Below, piece after piece: positions 53,681 to 61,886 of a DNA stretch of 64,000 bases. The stretch comes from Fen-178 sp049516835 (lineage in GTDB: Bacteria; Acidobacteriota; Terriglobia; Bryobacterales; Bryobacteraceae). Every line of letters begins with the position of its first letter. The first letter of the stretch is position 1. A model generated the notes under the pieces. That model had not been told where the DNA came from and did no database searches. It saw nothing but the letters and a program-made list of their open reading frames with translations. The stretch is from positions 1 to 64,000 of the forward strand of contig JBEKSR010000028.1 of the NCBI GenBank assembly GCA_049516835.1, in the 5' to 3' direction. A program made the position numbers and the translations under genes.

Positions 53681-54886
53681 AGGGGACACGGGAGCGCCGA
53701 GCTCCTTGAGTGTGTCCTGGTAGTAAACTCCGCCTTCACCGCCCGAGCTCATATGGGCTCGGACGAAATGAACGATACGCGCCCTGACGTCGGCGGCCTC
53801 GGGAAAGTCCTCATCGGTCCAAAATCGCTTCGACCGGTCGAAGTAGCCCAGACGCGCCAGGAAAGAAGTCCCGAAACTAATGCTCGTTTCCAGGGAATCG
53901 TCGCTGTCCTGAAGTTTGAACGACCCGTCCGGTTGCAGCGATTCGTTCAGACACCAGCGCAGCATCTTGCGGATTTCGACGCGCATCGCCTCCCGTTGGG
54001 CCGGCGTGGCCTGGCTCCATCCCAGGCGGAAGAGCTGAACCACATCCATGTTGTTGTGGTTCAGGTACACGCTTCCTTCGAGCCAGCCGAGCGGATACTT
54101 CCGGTCTTTGATCGCCAGGGTAGTCGCGATGATCTTGGGCCAATCCGGCACGTTTCCCTGGAGATAACTAACGATGTGAAAGGTGATACTCAGATCATTG
54201 GTTTTCACGATCCCGCCGTTTGCTGCGCGGTACCAAGCTCCCCAGTACCCGGTATCCGGGTTGCGAGCGGTATGGAGCAGCCAATCCAGCAGCGCGCGCT
54301 TGAGCCTCGGATCCCAGGCGTAATTCTTCGGCTGCTCGCGCAGGATCAGCCGCATCAGGTCGGCGACTGTCTCATTCAATTCCCGCCGGTGGTCTACGCC
54401 TTGCGCCTTCAGATCCGAGATCAACAGATGATTCAGATGGCCGGTTAGTTTCTCGGGCGAATTGATCCGATCTAGAAAATGCACCGGATACTTCGGGACA
54501 AGACCGCGGCCGGCGAGTTCCGCGATCTGGTCGTAACTGGCGTCCAGCTTGAAGAACCATTCTGTGTACCATTTTCCCCAGCTTCCGTCAGTTGCGGATT
54601 GCTCGTCCGCCGCCTGCGCATTGGCCGGATCGCGCAAGGCTTCTTCCAGTGCGCGCACTCGTTCGCCCATGCGGGGATAGTCGTGCGTCGCACTACATAT
54701 CCATTTGGTCTCAGTCAGGATTTCGTGTGCCGGCCGCCAGGCCTGTCCCTGTTTTTCGAGCGCAAAGAGCTGTCTTTTCGCCCGGAGGAGCCGGCTTTCG
54801 TAGTAGGCCCAGCGGATCGTGTTTCGCTCCACCGCTAGAAACACCAAAAGCAGGACGGCGATTCCGGCACCAAGCCACTTCTTCAT
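53648..54886 (-). CDS. Membrane-anchored alpha-toroid-like protein
   Basis: The 412-residue protein has an N-terminal membrane anchor (WLGAGIAVLLLVFLAVE) and a helical periplasmic domain with repeats reminiscent of prenyltransferase/glycosidase toroids (NPDTGYWGAWYRAANGGIVK; SLQPDGSFKLQDSDDSLETS; FGTSFLARLGYF). Function unknown; a sugar- or terpene-related enzyme is possible. Its last residues (PLRNPAAQQ) are encoded by the duplicated ABC gene end, so the original C-terminus was probably replaced. A GTG three codons upstream is an alternative start. Confidence 0.65.
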   Translation of the reverse strand: MKKWLGAGIAVLLLVFLAVERNTIRWAYYESRLLRAKRQLFALEKQGQAWRPAHEILTETKWICSATHDYPRMGERVRALEEALRDPANAQAADEQSATDGSWGKWYTEWFFKLDASYDQIAELAGRGLVPKYPVHFLDRINSPEKLTGHLNHLLISDLKAQGVDHRRELNETVADLMRLILREQPKNYAWDPRLKRALLDWLLHTARNPDTGYWGAWYRAANGGIVKTNDLSITFHIVSYLQGNVPDWPKIIATTLAIKDRKYPLGWLEGSVYLNHNNMDVVQLFRLGWSQATPAQREAMRVEIRKMLRWCLNESLQPDGSFKLQDSDDSLETSISFGTSFLARLGYFDRSKRFWTDEDFPEAADVRARIVHFVRAHMSSGGEGGVYYQDTLKELGAPVSPTPLRNPAAQQ

Positions 54887-54938
54887 GGTCGTCACTTGCC
54901 AACGTCACCCAGTATTGCACTCACCGCAGCGAGAAGTT

Positions 54939-56435
54939 TCAATCCACTTTCCGAAAACGCACGGCCATGTAGGGCTTGGCCGGCAGCTTCAGAGTAAACT
55001 TGCCTTCGAATGTGCCGGCCACCGGCGTAATGGTCATTTCCCAAGGGTCGATCATGTCGGCCCGATACCGCACTCCCTTGGCAAGGTCGAATTCGTATTC
55101 CGCGGGCTGGTTGATGTCGAAGTAGAAAAGGTAATAGCGGCCCTCCTGCCCCGCGCCAAGATAGTAAGTCGAGAGGCTATTCAAACCTTCCGCGGGGGCA
55201 TCTTCGAGTATCTTGCGCAAGAACGCGATGCGGCGCGGGCTTTCGCCATGCAGCACGCCGCCTTTCGACCACCACAGAACATCGTTCGGGTCGAGGTAGG
55301 TCTCTCCGTGGCCCACGTAGGCTCCGGAAACCGTGCCTAACCAGAAACGCCGCACCATTTCCTGCGCCGAGATGTTGCCCCAGCGGCGCGGAATGTTGCC
55401 TTCGTACTTACACTCGTCGTAAACCAACGGTTTGCGGTAGGTGGCCACCATCGGCAGCGCTTTTTCGAAATCCGAGCTCTGAAAACTCACGTGCGTCACC
55501 CAAGGTTTGGAATGGTCGTACAACACCATGCCGTTGTGGATGGACCGCAAGTGATGGTAGGGGTCTTTCTCCTGAACGAGCCGAAAGAGCCGGTCCCAAT
55601 CCGCCATGGTCTTGCTTTTCAGCAACCCGAGGTCGTATTCGTTGGCCATCGACCACCAGACATTGCGGTAAGCCGAGAGGCGCGCCACGATGTATCGCAG
55701 ATACCGGTCGTCGGCCTCGGCCCCCATGGTTGCGTAACCCCAGCGGTCGTAGGGATGGAACAGGATCAGGTCGGCCTCAATGCCCAACGTCTCGAGATCG
55801 CGCACGCGCTGTTCGAGGTGGCGGAAGAACGCCGGGTTGAAGCGCGTGAAATCGTTGTGGCCCGCCGCATCCCGCTCGAACGGATAGTAAACGGGCTCGT
55901 TCTGGTTATAGACGTAGCTCTTGGGAAACACGCACATACGCATCTTATTGAAGGGCGCGGTCCGCAAGGTGGCGAGCGTTTGCTCTTCCAGTTTGTCGCC
56001 CTGGTGGATCCAGGCGTAGCACGTGGTCCCCAGCGGCACGTAGGGTGAGCCGTCCTCGTATGCGAAGTGCGTAACATAGCGGACGCGCACGGGGCCGTGA
56101 TTGCCCGCCGCGGGCGCGGTGCAGGTGAAACGCCCCTGCCGGCCGTCGAGTTCCGCCGCGTTGCTGGAAGTCCGGTAGCTCCACTCCCCGATTTCATCGG
56201 GCATGAACCGCACGCGGTAGACGCCATCGCCGTCGTAGAAACCGTCCACGCCGACCACGCGATCACGACATTGGAACTGCGCCCGCAACTGAACGTCGAC
56301 GAAGGGATTCCCCGCGCGAGGCCCCTGGAGTGCGACTTCGTACATACCCCACCGCTCCGCGCTGTCGGCCGCCCGGAGCGGAGCCAGCGCGCTCCAGCCG
56401 CAAACCAGCCAAATCCAAGTTGTAGTTCGATGCAT
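54939..56435 (-). CDS. Secreted DUF5060-containing glycoside hydrolase
   Basis: The 498-residue protein has a signal peptide (MHRTTTWIWLVCGWSALAPLRA). An N-terminal DUF5060 beta domain (WGMYEVALQGPRAGNPFVDV; VRFMPDEIGEWSY) leads to a TIM-barrel of the DUF4038/apiosidase-like type (YVPLGTTCYAWIHQGD; WWSMANEYDL; PLVYDECKYEGNI, with likely catalytic Glu residues) and a small C-terminal beta domain. Relatives cleave rhamnogalacturonan side chains or other plant glycans. Confidence 0.8.
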   Translation of the reverse strand: MHRTTTWIWLVCGWSALAPLRAADSAERWGMYEVALQGPRAGNPFVDVQLRAQFQCRDRVVGVDGFYDGDGVYRVRFMPDEIGEWSYRTSSNAAELDGRQGRFTCTAPAAGNHGPVRVRYVTHFAYEDGSPYVPLGTTCYAWIHQGDKLEEQTLATLRTAPFNKMRMCVFPKSYVYNQNEPVYYPFERDAAGHNDFTRFNPAFFRHLEQRVRDLETLGIEADLILFHPYDRWGYATMGAEADDRYLRYIVARLSAYRNVWWSMANEYDLGLLKSKTMADWDRLFRLVQEKDPYHHLRSIHNGMVLYDHSKPWVTHVSFQSSDFEKALPMVATYRKPLVYDECKYEGNIPRRWGNISAQEMVRRFWLGTVSGAYVGHGETYLDPNDVLWWSKGGVLHGESPRRIAFLRKILEDAPAEGLNSLSTYYLGAGQEGRYYLFYFDINQPAEYEFDLAKGVRYRADMIDPWEMTITPVAGTFEGKFTLKLPAKPYMAVRFRKVD

Positions 56436-56534
56436 TTTTCGCGATTCCCCCGCTACTATACTACCGGGCGCCCGGTCGTCATTAGCGGACGCCGGTTTTG
56501 AGTTCTGCTACCATCAGCGCTTCGCGAGGGAATC

Positions 56535-57902
56535 ATGACTCACAAAGTCTCTGTGTTGTGCGTGGGGCTGGCGCTGCTGAGCGCGCCGGCCGCACCGCGG
56601 ACCGAAATCACCGCGGCTCTTCCGGTTATTCCCGATGCCAAGTTCAATCTCGCCGATTATGGCGGCGTGGGCGACTACCAGACCTTCAACACAGATGCCT
56701 TCAAGAACGCCATCGCCGCCATCGCCAAGGCCGGCGGCGGCCATCTGATCGTGCCGGCCGGAACTTACAAAACGCTCCCGTTTGTGCTGACCAGCCACAT
56801 GGACCTGCATCTCGAGGCCGGCGCCACCATCAAGGCGCCCGATACGTTTGCGGATTACGGCATCCCCGATCCAAACCAGGCGGCGGCGCAACCGGGCGGC
56901 CGGAGCGGGTTTGGCATAGGCAGAGTCGCGCCCCTGATTTCATGCCCCAGTGGCACCACCGACCTGGCCATCACGGGATCCGGCACCATCGACGGGTCGG
57001 GCGCGATGTTCTGGATGTGGTCCGACAAAGCCGCCCGCCGTTATCCACCCGGCCGCGCCGTCGTCGCCCGGCCCGTTCTGATTTCCCTCAGCGGCGTCCA
57101 GCGGCTGCACGTCGACGGCGTCACGCTGACCGACTCGCCCAGTTTTCACCTGGTCCCCCGCGGCCAGGACATCACCATCGAAAACCTCCGCATTGTCGCT
57201 CCCAGCGATGCCCCCAACACCGATGCCATGGATCCCGGCGGAGAGCGAATCGTCATTCGAAATTGTGAAATCGACACCGGCGACGACAACGTCGCGCTGC
57301 AAAGCGGCTCGCACGATGTCCTCATCGAGGACCTCACCTGCCTCCATGGCCACGGCATTTCCATCGGCAGTCCCACGCGCAACGGTTTGAGCCACGTCAT
57401 CGTTCGCCGCTGTACGTTTAACGGAACCGACAACGGTCTGCGTATCAAGTCCTACCGCGGTAACGGCGGCGAAGTCCACGATATCCAGTACTCCGATATC
57501 GTCATGAAGAACGTCAGGCGCCCGTTTGACATCAACATGCTCTACAACGGCAACGCCGGCCTCGCCACCGACGTGGGCCCGCGCCAGGCCGCGCCGGGGC
57601 AGACTCAGGCCATTCCCAATTTTTACGATATCCACATCACCAACCTGACCGTCACGCGTTCCCCGCTGGCGGGCCGGATCCTTGGTCTTCCCGAGCAGAT
57701 GCCCAACAACATCACGTTTACCAACGTCAAGATCCAAAGCATCCGCGGCTTTCTGGTGCAGGATGGCAAGGACATTACGTTCGACAACGTGCAGATCGCC
57801 GTCGCCGTCGGCGACCCCCTGGTCCTCGACAATGCCTCGGTAAAATGGAACGGAGCCCAAAAGACCGGCTCCAGCGGCGGTCCGCCCGATCCGTTCTATT
57901 GA
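56535..57902 (+). CDS. Secreted polygalacturonase-type GH28
   Basis: The 455-residue protein has a signal-like N-terminus and the right-handed beta-helix motifs of GH28 in order: NTDAMD, DTGDDNVAL (catalytic Asp pair), GHGISIGS and RIKSYRG. It hydrolyses galacturonan or related pectin backbones. GAGGGA precedes the ATG. The CE15 gene follows after 16 bases on the same strand. Confidence 0.92.
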   Translation: MTHKVSVLCVGLALLSAPAAPRTEITAALPVIPDAKFNLADYGGVGDYQTFNTDAFKNAIAAIAKAGGGHLIVPAGTYKTLPFVLTSHMDLHLEAGATIKAPDTFADYGIPDPNQAAAQPGGRSGFGIGRVAPLISCPSGTTDLAITGSGTIDGSGAMFWMWSDKAARRYPPGRAVVARPVLISLSGVQRLHVDGVTLTDSPSFHLVPRGQDITIENLRIVAPSDAPNTDAMDPGGERIVIRNCEIDTGDDNVALQSGSHDVLIEDLTCLHGHGISIGSPTRNGLSHVIVRRCTFNGTDNGLRIKSYRGNGGEVHDIQYSDIVMKNVRRPFDINMLYNGNAGLATDVGPRQAAPGQTQAIPNFYDIHITNLTVTRSPLAGRILGLPEQMPNNITFTNVKIQSIRGFLVQDGKDITFDNVQIAVAVGDPLVLDNASVKWNGAQKTGSSGGPPDPFY

Positions 57903-57918
57903 TGGAAGGAGAATCGCA

Positions 57919-59340
57919 GTGAAGCATCGCATGATCGGTGGGGTATTGGCCATGGCAGCCGTGGCGGGGATTCTCAGTGGGCAGGCGCAGCCGCAGGCCA
58001 TTCCCGCGAGGCCCGATCCGAAGGAGATTCCCATCCCACCGATTGCGACGTCGATGAAGAAGATGCCGGGTGTCAACGAGCTTCCCAATCGTCCTGAGAT
58101 GCCCGACGTCCTGACGATGAACAGCGGGAAGAAGGTCGCGACCGCCGCACAATGGAACGAGCGCCGCGGGGAGATGAAACGAATCCTCGAGTACTACGCC
58201 GTCGGCCAGGCTCCCCCCGCGCCGGGAAATGTGAAGGGGCGTGAGGTCCGCTCTGAACTGGTGATGAACGGCAAGGTCAGATACCGTCTGGTGCACTTGA
58301 CGTTCGGACCCAAGCGGAGCCTCAGCCTGGATATCGGCATCTTCGTTCCAGCCGGGGGCGAGCCGGTCCCGGCGGTGATCTCGCCATCCGGCTCGCCCCC
58401 GGGAGCGACTCCGTTGCCGCGGCTGGCGCAAGGACCAAACCAGGGAAGGAACGAAGATGTGCTGCTCCTGGTGGGGCCTGGACCGCAACCCAACGGAGCC
58501 GGCGCGGGACGCGGACCGGGGCGCGGGGGGGCGCCCTCTGGTCCCGGCGGTCCCCGCACCGCGGAAGCGATCGCAGCCGGCAGTCCGGTGCTGGCGCACG
58601 GCTTTGCCTTCGTGACGTTTGACAACAACGATTGCGCCGAAGACACCACTCTCCGCAACGCCGACGGCAGTTGGGCGTACCGCACCACGCGCTTCTACCC
58701 GGCCTACCCGAAATACGATTGGGGAGTATTGCAAGGATGGGCGTGGGGTGTTTCGCGAATCGTGGATTATCTGGAAACGGACCCCGCCATCGATAAAACC
58801 AAACTCATCGTCACCGGTGTCTCACGAACTGGCAAATCCGCTTTGGTCGCCGGCGCATTCGACGACCGTTTGGCGTTGGTTGCTCCCGTAGCCAGCTCCG
58901 GCGGCGGCACTCCGGCATACCGGTTCAGCGGCTCGCAGCCGCCGCGAGGCGGCAAAGAGGGTCTCACTGAGATGGTCCGAAAATATCCCAATTGGTTCTC
59001 GGAGCATCTGCATGAATTCTGGGGACAACCGGACAAGTTGCCGTTCGATTCGCATTGGTTCATGGCGCTGGTGGCGCCGCGGCCGTTCCTTGCGCTCGAA
59101 GGGACTCACGACCAGAACGTCAACCAGAACGGTGTGCGTCAGGCATTTCTCGCCGCTCAGCCCGCCTTTGCGCTGTTGAACGTCAAGGATCGGCTCGGCG
59201 TGAGTTGGGCGGATCGCCCGCACGGAATGGTGCAGGGAGACTGGGATGCCCTGTTCGCCTTTGCGGACAAATTCCTGATGGGGAAGACCGTCACCAGGCG
59301 ATTCGATGAGTTCCCGCCGGAGGAGGCTTCGGCGCGGTAG
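57919..59340 (+). CDS. Secreted glucuronoyl esterase (CE15)
   Basis: The 473-residue protein has a signal peptide and the CE15 nucleophile motif GVSRTGKSA (Ser302) with a catalytic His (His435 in RPHGMVQGDW). CE15 enzymes cut ester bonds between lignin alcohols and 4-O-methyl-glucuronic acid of xylan. A Gly/Pro/Arg-rich stretch (GAGAGRGPGRGGAPSGPGG) is inserted in a surface loop. The start is GTG with AAGGAG seven bases upstream. Confidence 0.88.
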   Translation: MKHRMIGGVLAMAAVAGILSGQAQPQAIPARPDPKEIPIPPIATSMKKMPGVNELPNRPEMPDVLTMNSGKKVATAAQWNERRGEMKRILEYYAVGQAPPAPGNVKGREVRSELVMNGKVRYRLVHLTFGPKRSLSLDIGIFVPAGGEPVPAVISPSGSPPGATPLPRLAQGPNQGRNEDVLLLVGPGPQPNGAGAGRGPGRGGAPSGPGGPRTAEAIAAGSPVLAHGFAFVTFDNNDCAEDTTLRNADGSWAYRTTRFYPAYPKYDWGVLQGWAWGVSRIVDYLETDPAIDKTKLIVTGVSRTGKSALVAGAFDDRLALVAPVASSGGGTPAYRFSGSQPPRGGKEGLTEMVRKYPNWFSEHLHEFWGQPDKLPFDSHWFMALVAPRPFLALEGTHDQNVNQNGVRQAFLAAQPAFALLNVKDRLGVSWADRPHGMVQGDWDALFAFADKFLMGKTVTRRFDEFPPEEASAR

Positions 59341-59355
59341 GCCGCGAAATTCGGA

Positions 59356-59431
59356 GACAGACACCGGCATCCGCGCGGCGCACGGCCCCCAAAGGGGGCA
59401 CCCCGGCGCCTTGGGACGCGGGTGTCTGGTC
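59356..59431. repeat. REP-like palindrome between convergent genes
   Basis: Outer arms GACAGACACC and GGTGTCTGGTC enclose a central hairpin GCCCCC-AAA-GGGGGC. The CCGCGCGGCGCA and GCGCCTTGGGAC blocks also occur in the element at 42410-42475. It sits between the ends of the CE15 gene and the URO-D gene and could terminate both. Confidence 0.6.
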
Positions 59432-59441
59432 CCTACGGGTG

Positions 59442-60485
59442 TCAGTCCCCGGCGGCGGCCACAAGAGCCATGATGTTCTCTTTCGGCATCCCCGGACTGA
59501 CTCCGCCCCCAACCGAGAGGATGAGGCCGGCGCCGTTGTTTTTCGCCAGGATTTCTCCCGCGGCTTTTCTCACCATTTCCGGCGTGCCGCGAACCCCAAT
59601 TTCCAGCGGCGGCACGTTTCCCATCAAGCAGAGGCGTCCGTTGGTTTTCTCCCGTGCCTGCGAAACGTCGATTTTGTGACTCCAGTTCAGGACGTCGAAT
59701 CCGGTGTCGGGTAACTCAGCCAGGAACGGCCGGATGTTAGCGTCGTTGTGATAGACCTTGACCCAGTCGGCCGGGAATGCGTCGCAGATCTGCTTGAGAT
59801 GAGGATGCGCGAATTCCCGGTAAGCCTTGGCGGAGAGGAAACCTACGATGTCATCGAGGACCAGAACGCCTTCGACCGTGTCGCCGATGGCCTCGGCTTG
59901 CGCCTTCAACCAGTCGATCACAGTCCGGGTGGTCAGGGCGAGGAGCTTGTGCACCGCTTCGGGGTTCTCGACGGTATCGACCATGAATTCGGAAACGCCT
60001 CGCAAAAATGCGGCCAGGCACAGCGGGCCGCGGGCGGCCACCATCGGAATGGTGTAGCCCGCATCGAGAATGCGGGGCCGGTGCATGCGGTAGAGGTGCA
60101 GCGCCAGAGCCATCAGCCCGTCGGTCAGCGGGTTGACTGCCGGCATGGTGTCCACATCTTCGAGACGTCTCAGAACCGGCGACTGCGCGGGCGGCTGGTC
60201 TTGCCAAAAGTGGATCTGGCTGCCGAACGCCGATGGTTCGATCGCCATTCCGTATTCCACCCACCAGGAAGGGAGCAGGATGATATCGGGAAACTCGCGT
60301 ATGATCCGCAAATTCGCCTGGAACCAGAGTTCCGGGTCCAAGTAGTAGTCCAGGTGGCTTACCCCGATGTATCCGGGAATCCACGGACTATCGACGATCA
60401 GCGCGACGGGCGTCGTGGCGGGGTGCCCTATGGGCCCGGCGCGCTTGGCCGCCTTTTTGAAGCACTGCCATTGTTCGGGGCGCAT
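59442..60485 (-). CDS. URO-D superfamily protein lacking zinc cysteines
   Basis: The 347-residue protein has the uroporphyrinogen decarboxylase/MtaA-MtbA barrel pattern: LCLAAFLRGVSEFMVDTVEN, DDIVGFLSAKAYREFAHPHL, KVYHNDANIRPFL, LCLMGNVPPLEI and LILSVGGGVSPGMPKENI. HemE's N-terminal Arg motif is absent, so it is not a heme enzyme. The Zn ligands of corrinoid methyltransferases (H-x-C and a later C) read H-N-D and GGG here; only the His remains. Function unknown, but it sits among uronate-related genes. Confidence 0.75.
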   Translation of the reverse strand: MRPEQWQCFKKAAKRAGPIGHPATTPVALIVDSPWIPGYIGVSHLDYYLDPELWFQANLRIIREFPDIILLPSWWVEYGMAIEPSAFGSQIHFWQDQPPAQSPVLRRLEDVDTMPAVNPLTDGLMALALHLYRMHRPRILDAGYTIPMVAARGPLCLAAFLRGVSEFMVDTVENPEAVHKLLALTTRTVIDWLKAQAEAIGDTVEGVLVLDDIVGFLSAKAYREFAHPHLKQICDAFPADWVKVYHNDANIRPFLAELPDTGFDVLNWSHKIDVSQAREKTNGRLCLMGNVPPLEIGVRGTPEMVRKAAGEILAKNNGAGLILSVGGGVSPGMPKENIMALVAAAGD

Positions 60486-60574
60486 GGAGTTCGTTCGCGG
60501 ATCGAACTATGTACCAGTGTTCCTGTTTCCGGGGCAGGTGTCAATAGGCGGTCTCGCTGGGCAGTTGTTGTATC

Positions 60575-61831
60575 ATGAAACCAATCATGAAGGTCGTGGA
60601 TGTGCGGGCGACTAGTGTGACCGTCCCGCTGGAAGCACCGTTGCGCCATGCCAACGGCTGCCACTGGGGCCGCTTTGTGCGAACCATCGTCGAGGTGGAG
60701 GCCGACAACGGCCTAGTCGGACTGGGTGAGATGGGCGGCGGCGGGGAATCGGCCGAAGAGGTATTCCGGGCCATGAAATCGTATCTTGTGGGGCACGATC
60801 CGGCGCGTCTCGAGGAGATGCGCTTCCGGATCGCCAATCCAACGGCCTCGCTCTACAACAACCGCACCCAAATCCTGGCCGCGCTGGAATTCGCGTGCCT
60901 CGACATTTTGGGGCAGGCCTGGGGCGTCCCGGTGTGTGACATCCTCGGCGGACGTCTGCGGGACCGCATTCCATTTGCCGCCTACTGCTTTTTCCGTTAT
61001 CCGGACCCGCGGACGGGCGCCGGTGAAGTGCGCACCATCGACCAACTGGTGGAACATGCCGGTGGGCTGAAGCGGCGCTTCGGCTTTACCACGCATAAGC
61101 TGAAGGCCGGCGTTTTTCCCCCGGACTATGAACTCGAAGCGTATCGCGCCCTGGCCGCCGCTTTTCCCCAGGACTCGTTGCGATTCGACCCCAACGCCGT
61201 GTGGTCCACCGAACAGGCCATCCGTTTCGGGCAGGCCATCGAGGGGTTGCGCAACGACTATCTCGAGGATCCGGTCTTCGGCCTCAACGGAATGCGGCGC
61301 ACTCGCCAGATGGTGCGGGTTCCGCTCGCTACCAATACGGTGGTGGTCAACTTCGAGCAACTCGCCGCCAATGCGCTCGACACGGCGGTGGACGTGATCC
61401 TTCTCGACACCACCTTTTGGGGTGGAATCCGGGCCTGTGTGAAAGCCGCCGCGGTCTGCGAGACGTTTCAACTGGGCGTCGCCGTCCACTCCTCGGGCGA
61501 GTTGGGAATCCAACTGGCGACCATGCTGCATCTCGGCGCGGTTCTTCCAAACCTTTCATTCGCGGCCGATGCCCACTACCATCATTTGACGGACGACATC
61601 ATTGAAGGCGGCCCGATGCGATACGAAAATGGCGCCATCCGCGTGCCCGACAAGCCAGGGTTGGGCGTCAAGCTCGACCGCGACAAACTCCGCCGGTACA
61701 GCGAACTCTACCAGCGGCTAGGGAGCTACCCTTATGACCAAGACCCGGCCCGGCCCGGCTGGACCCCAATTGTCCCCAACGACCGATGGGCCGATCCGAA
61801 CGACACTCGCCCGGTGCGGATTCCTCACTAA
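60575..61831 (+). CDS. Enolase-superfamily sugar-acid dehydratase (glucarate dehydratase-like)
   Basis: The 418-residue protein has the mandelate racemase/glucarate dehydratase pattern: a KLKAG motif at the end of the second barrel strand (base), metal ligands in RFDPNAVWS and LEDPVFG, and the His in VHSSGELGIQ. It probably removes water from an aldarate or aldonate. Its place next to CE15 and GH67 suggests use of glucuronate-derived acids. A second ATG lies four codons on (MKVVDV). Divergent from the URO-D gene. Confidence 0.85.
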   Translation: MKPIMKVVDVRATSVTVPLEAPLRHANGCHWGRFVRTIVEVEADNGLVGLGEMGGGGESAEEVFRAMKSYLVGHDPARLEEMRFRIANPTASLYNNRTQILAALEFACLDILGQAWGVPVCDILGGRLRDRIPFAAYCFFRYPDPRTGAGEVRTIDQLVEHAGGLKRRFGFTTHKLKAGVFPPDYELEAYRALAAAFPQDSLRFDPNAVWSTEQAIRFGQAIEGLRNDYLEDPVFGLNGMRRTRQMVRVPLATNTVVVNFEQLAANALDTAVDVILLDTTFWGGIRACVKAAAVCETFQLGVAVHSSGELGIQLATMLHLGAVLPNLSFAADAHYHHLTDDIIEGGPMRYENGAIRVPDKPGLGVKLDRDKLRRYSELYQRLGSYPYDQDPARPGWTPIVPNDRWADPNDTRPVRIPH

Positions 61832-61886
61832 AAGGGGTCAGACGCATTTTTCGCGCCGCTGGCGAATAATGCGTCTGACCCCTTTT
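61830..61886. repeat. Near-perfect palindrome overlapping the GH67 start
   Basis: The 19-base arms run AAAAGGGGTCAGACGCATT (61830-61848) and its exact complement (61868-61886). After one mismatch a further five pairs form (TTCGC/GCGAA), leaving a 7-base loop. The left arm begins within the enolase stop codon, and the right arm contains the GH67 ATG and its next five codons. Confidence 0.85.
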
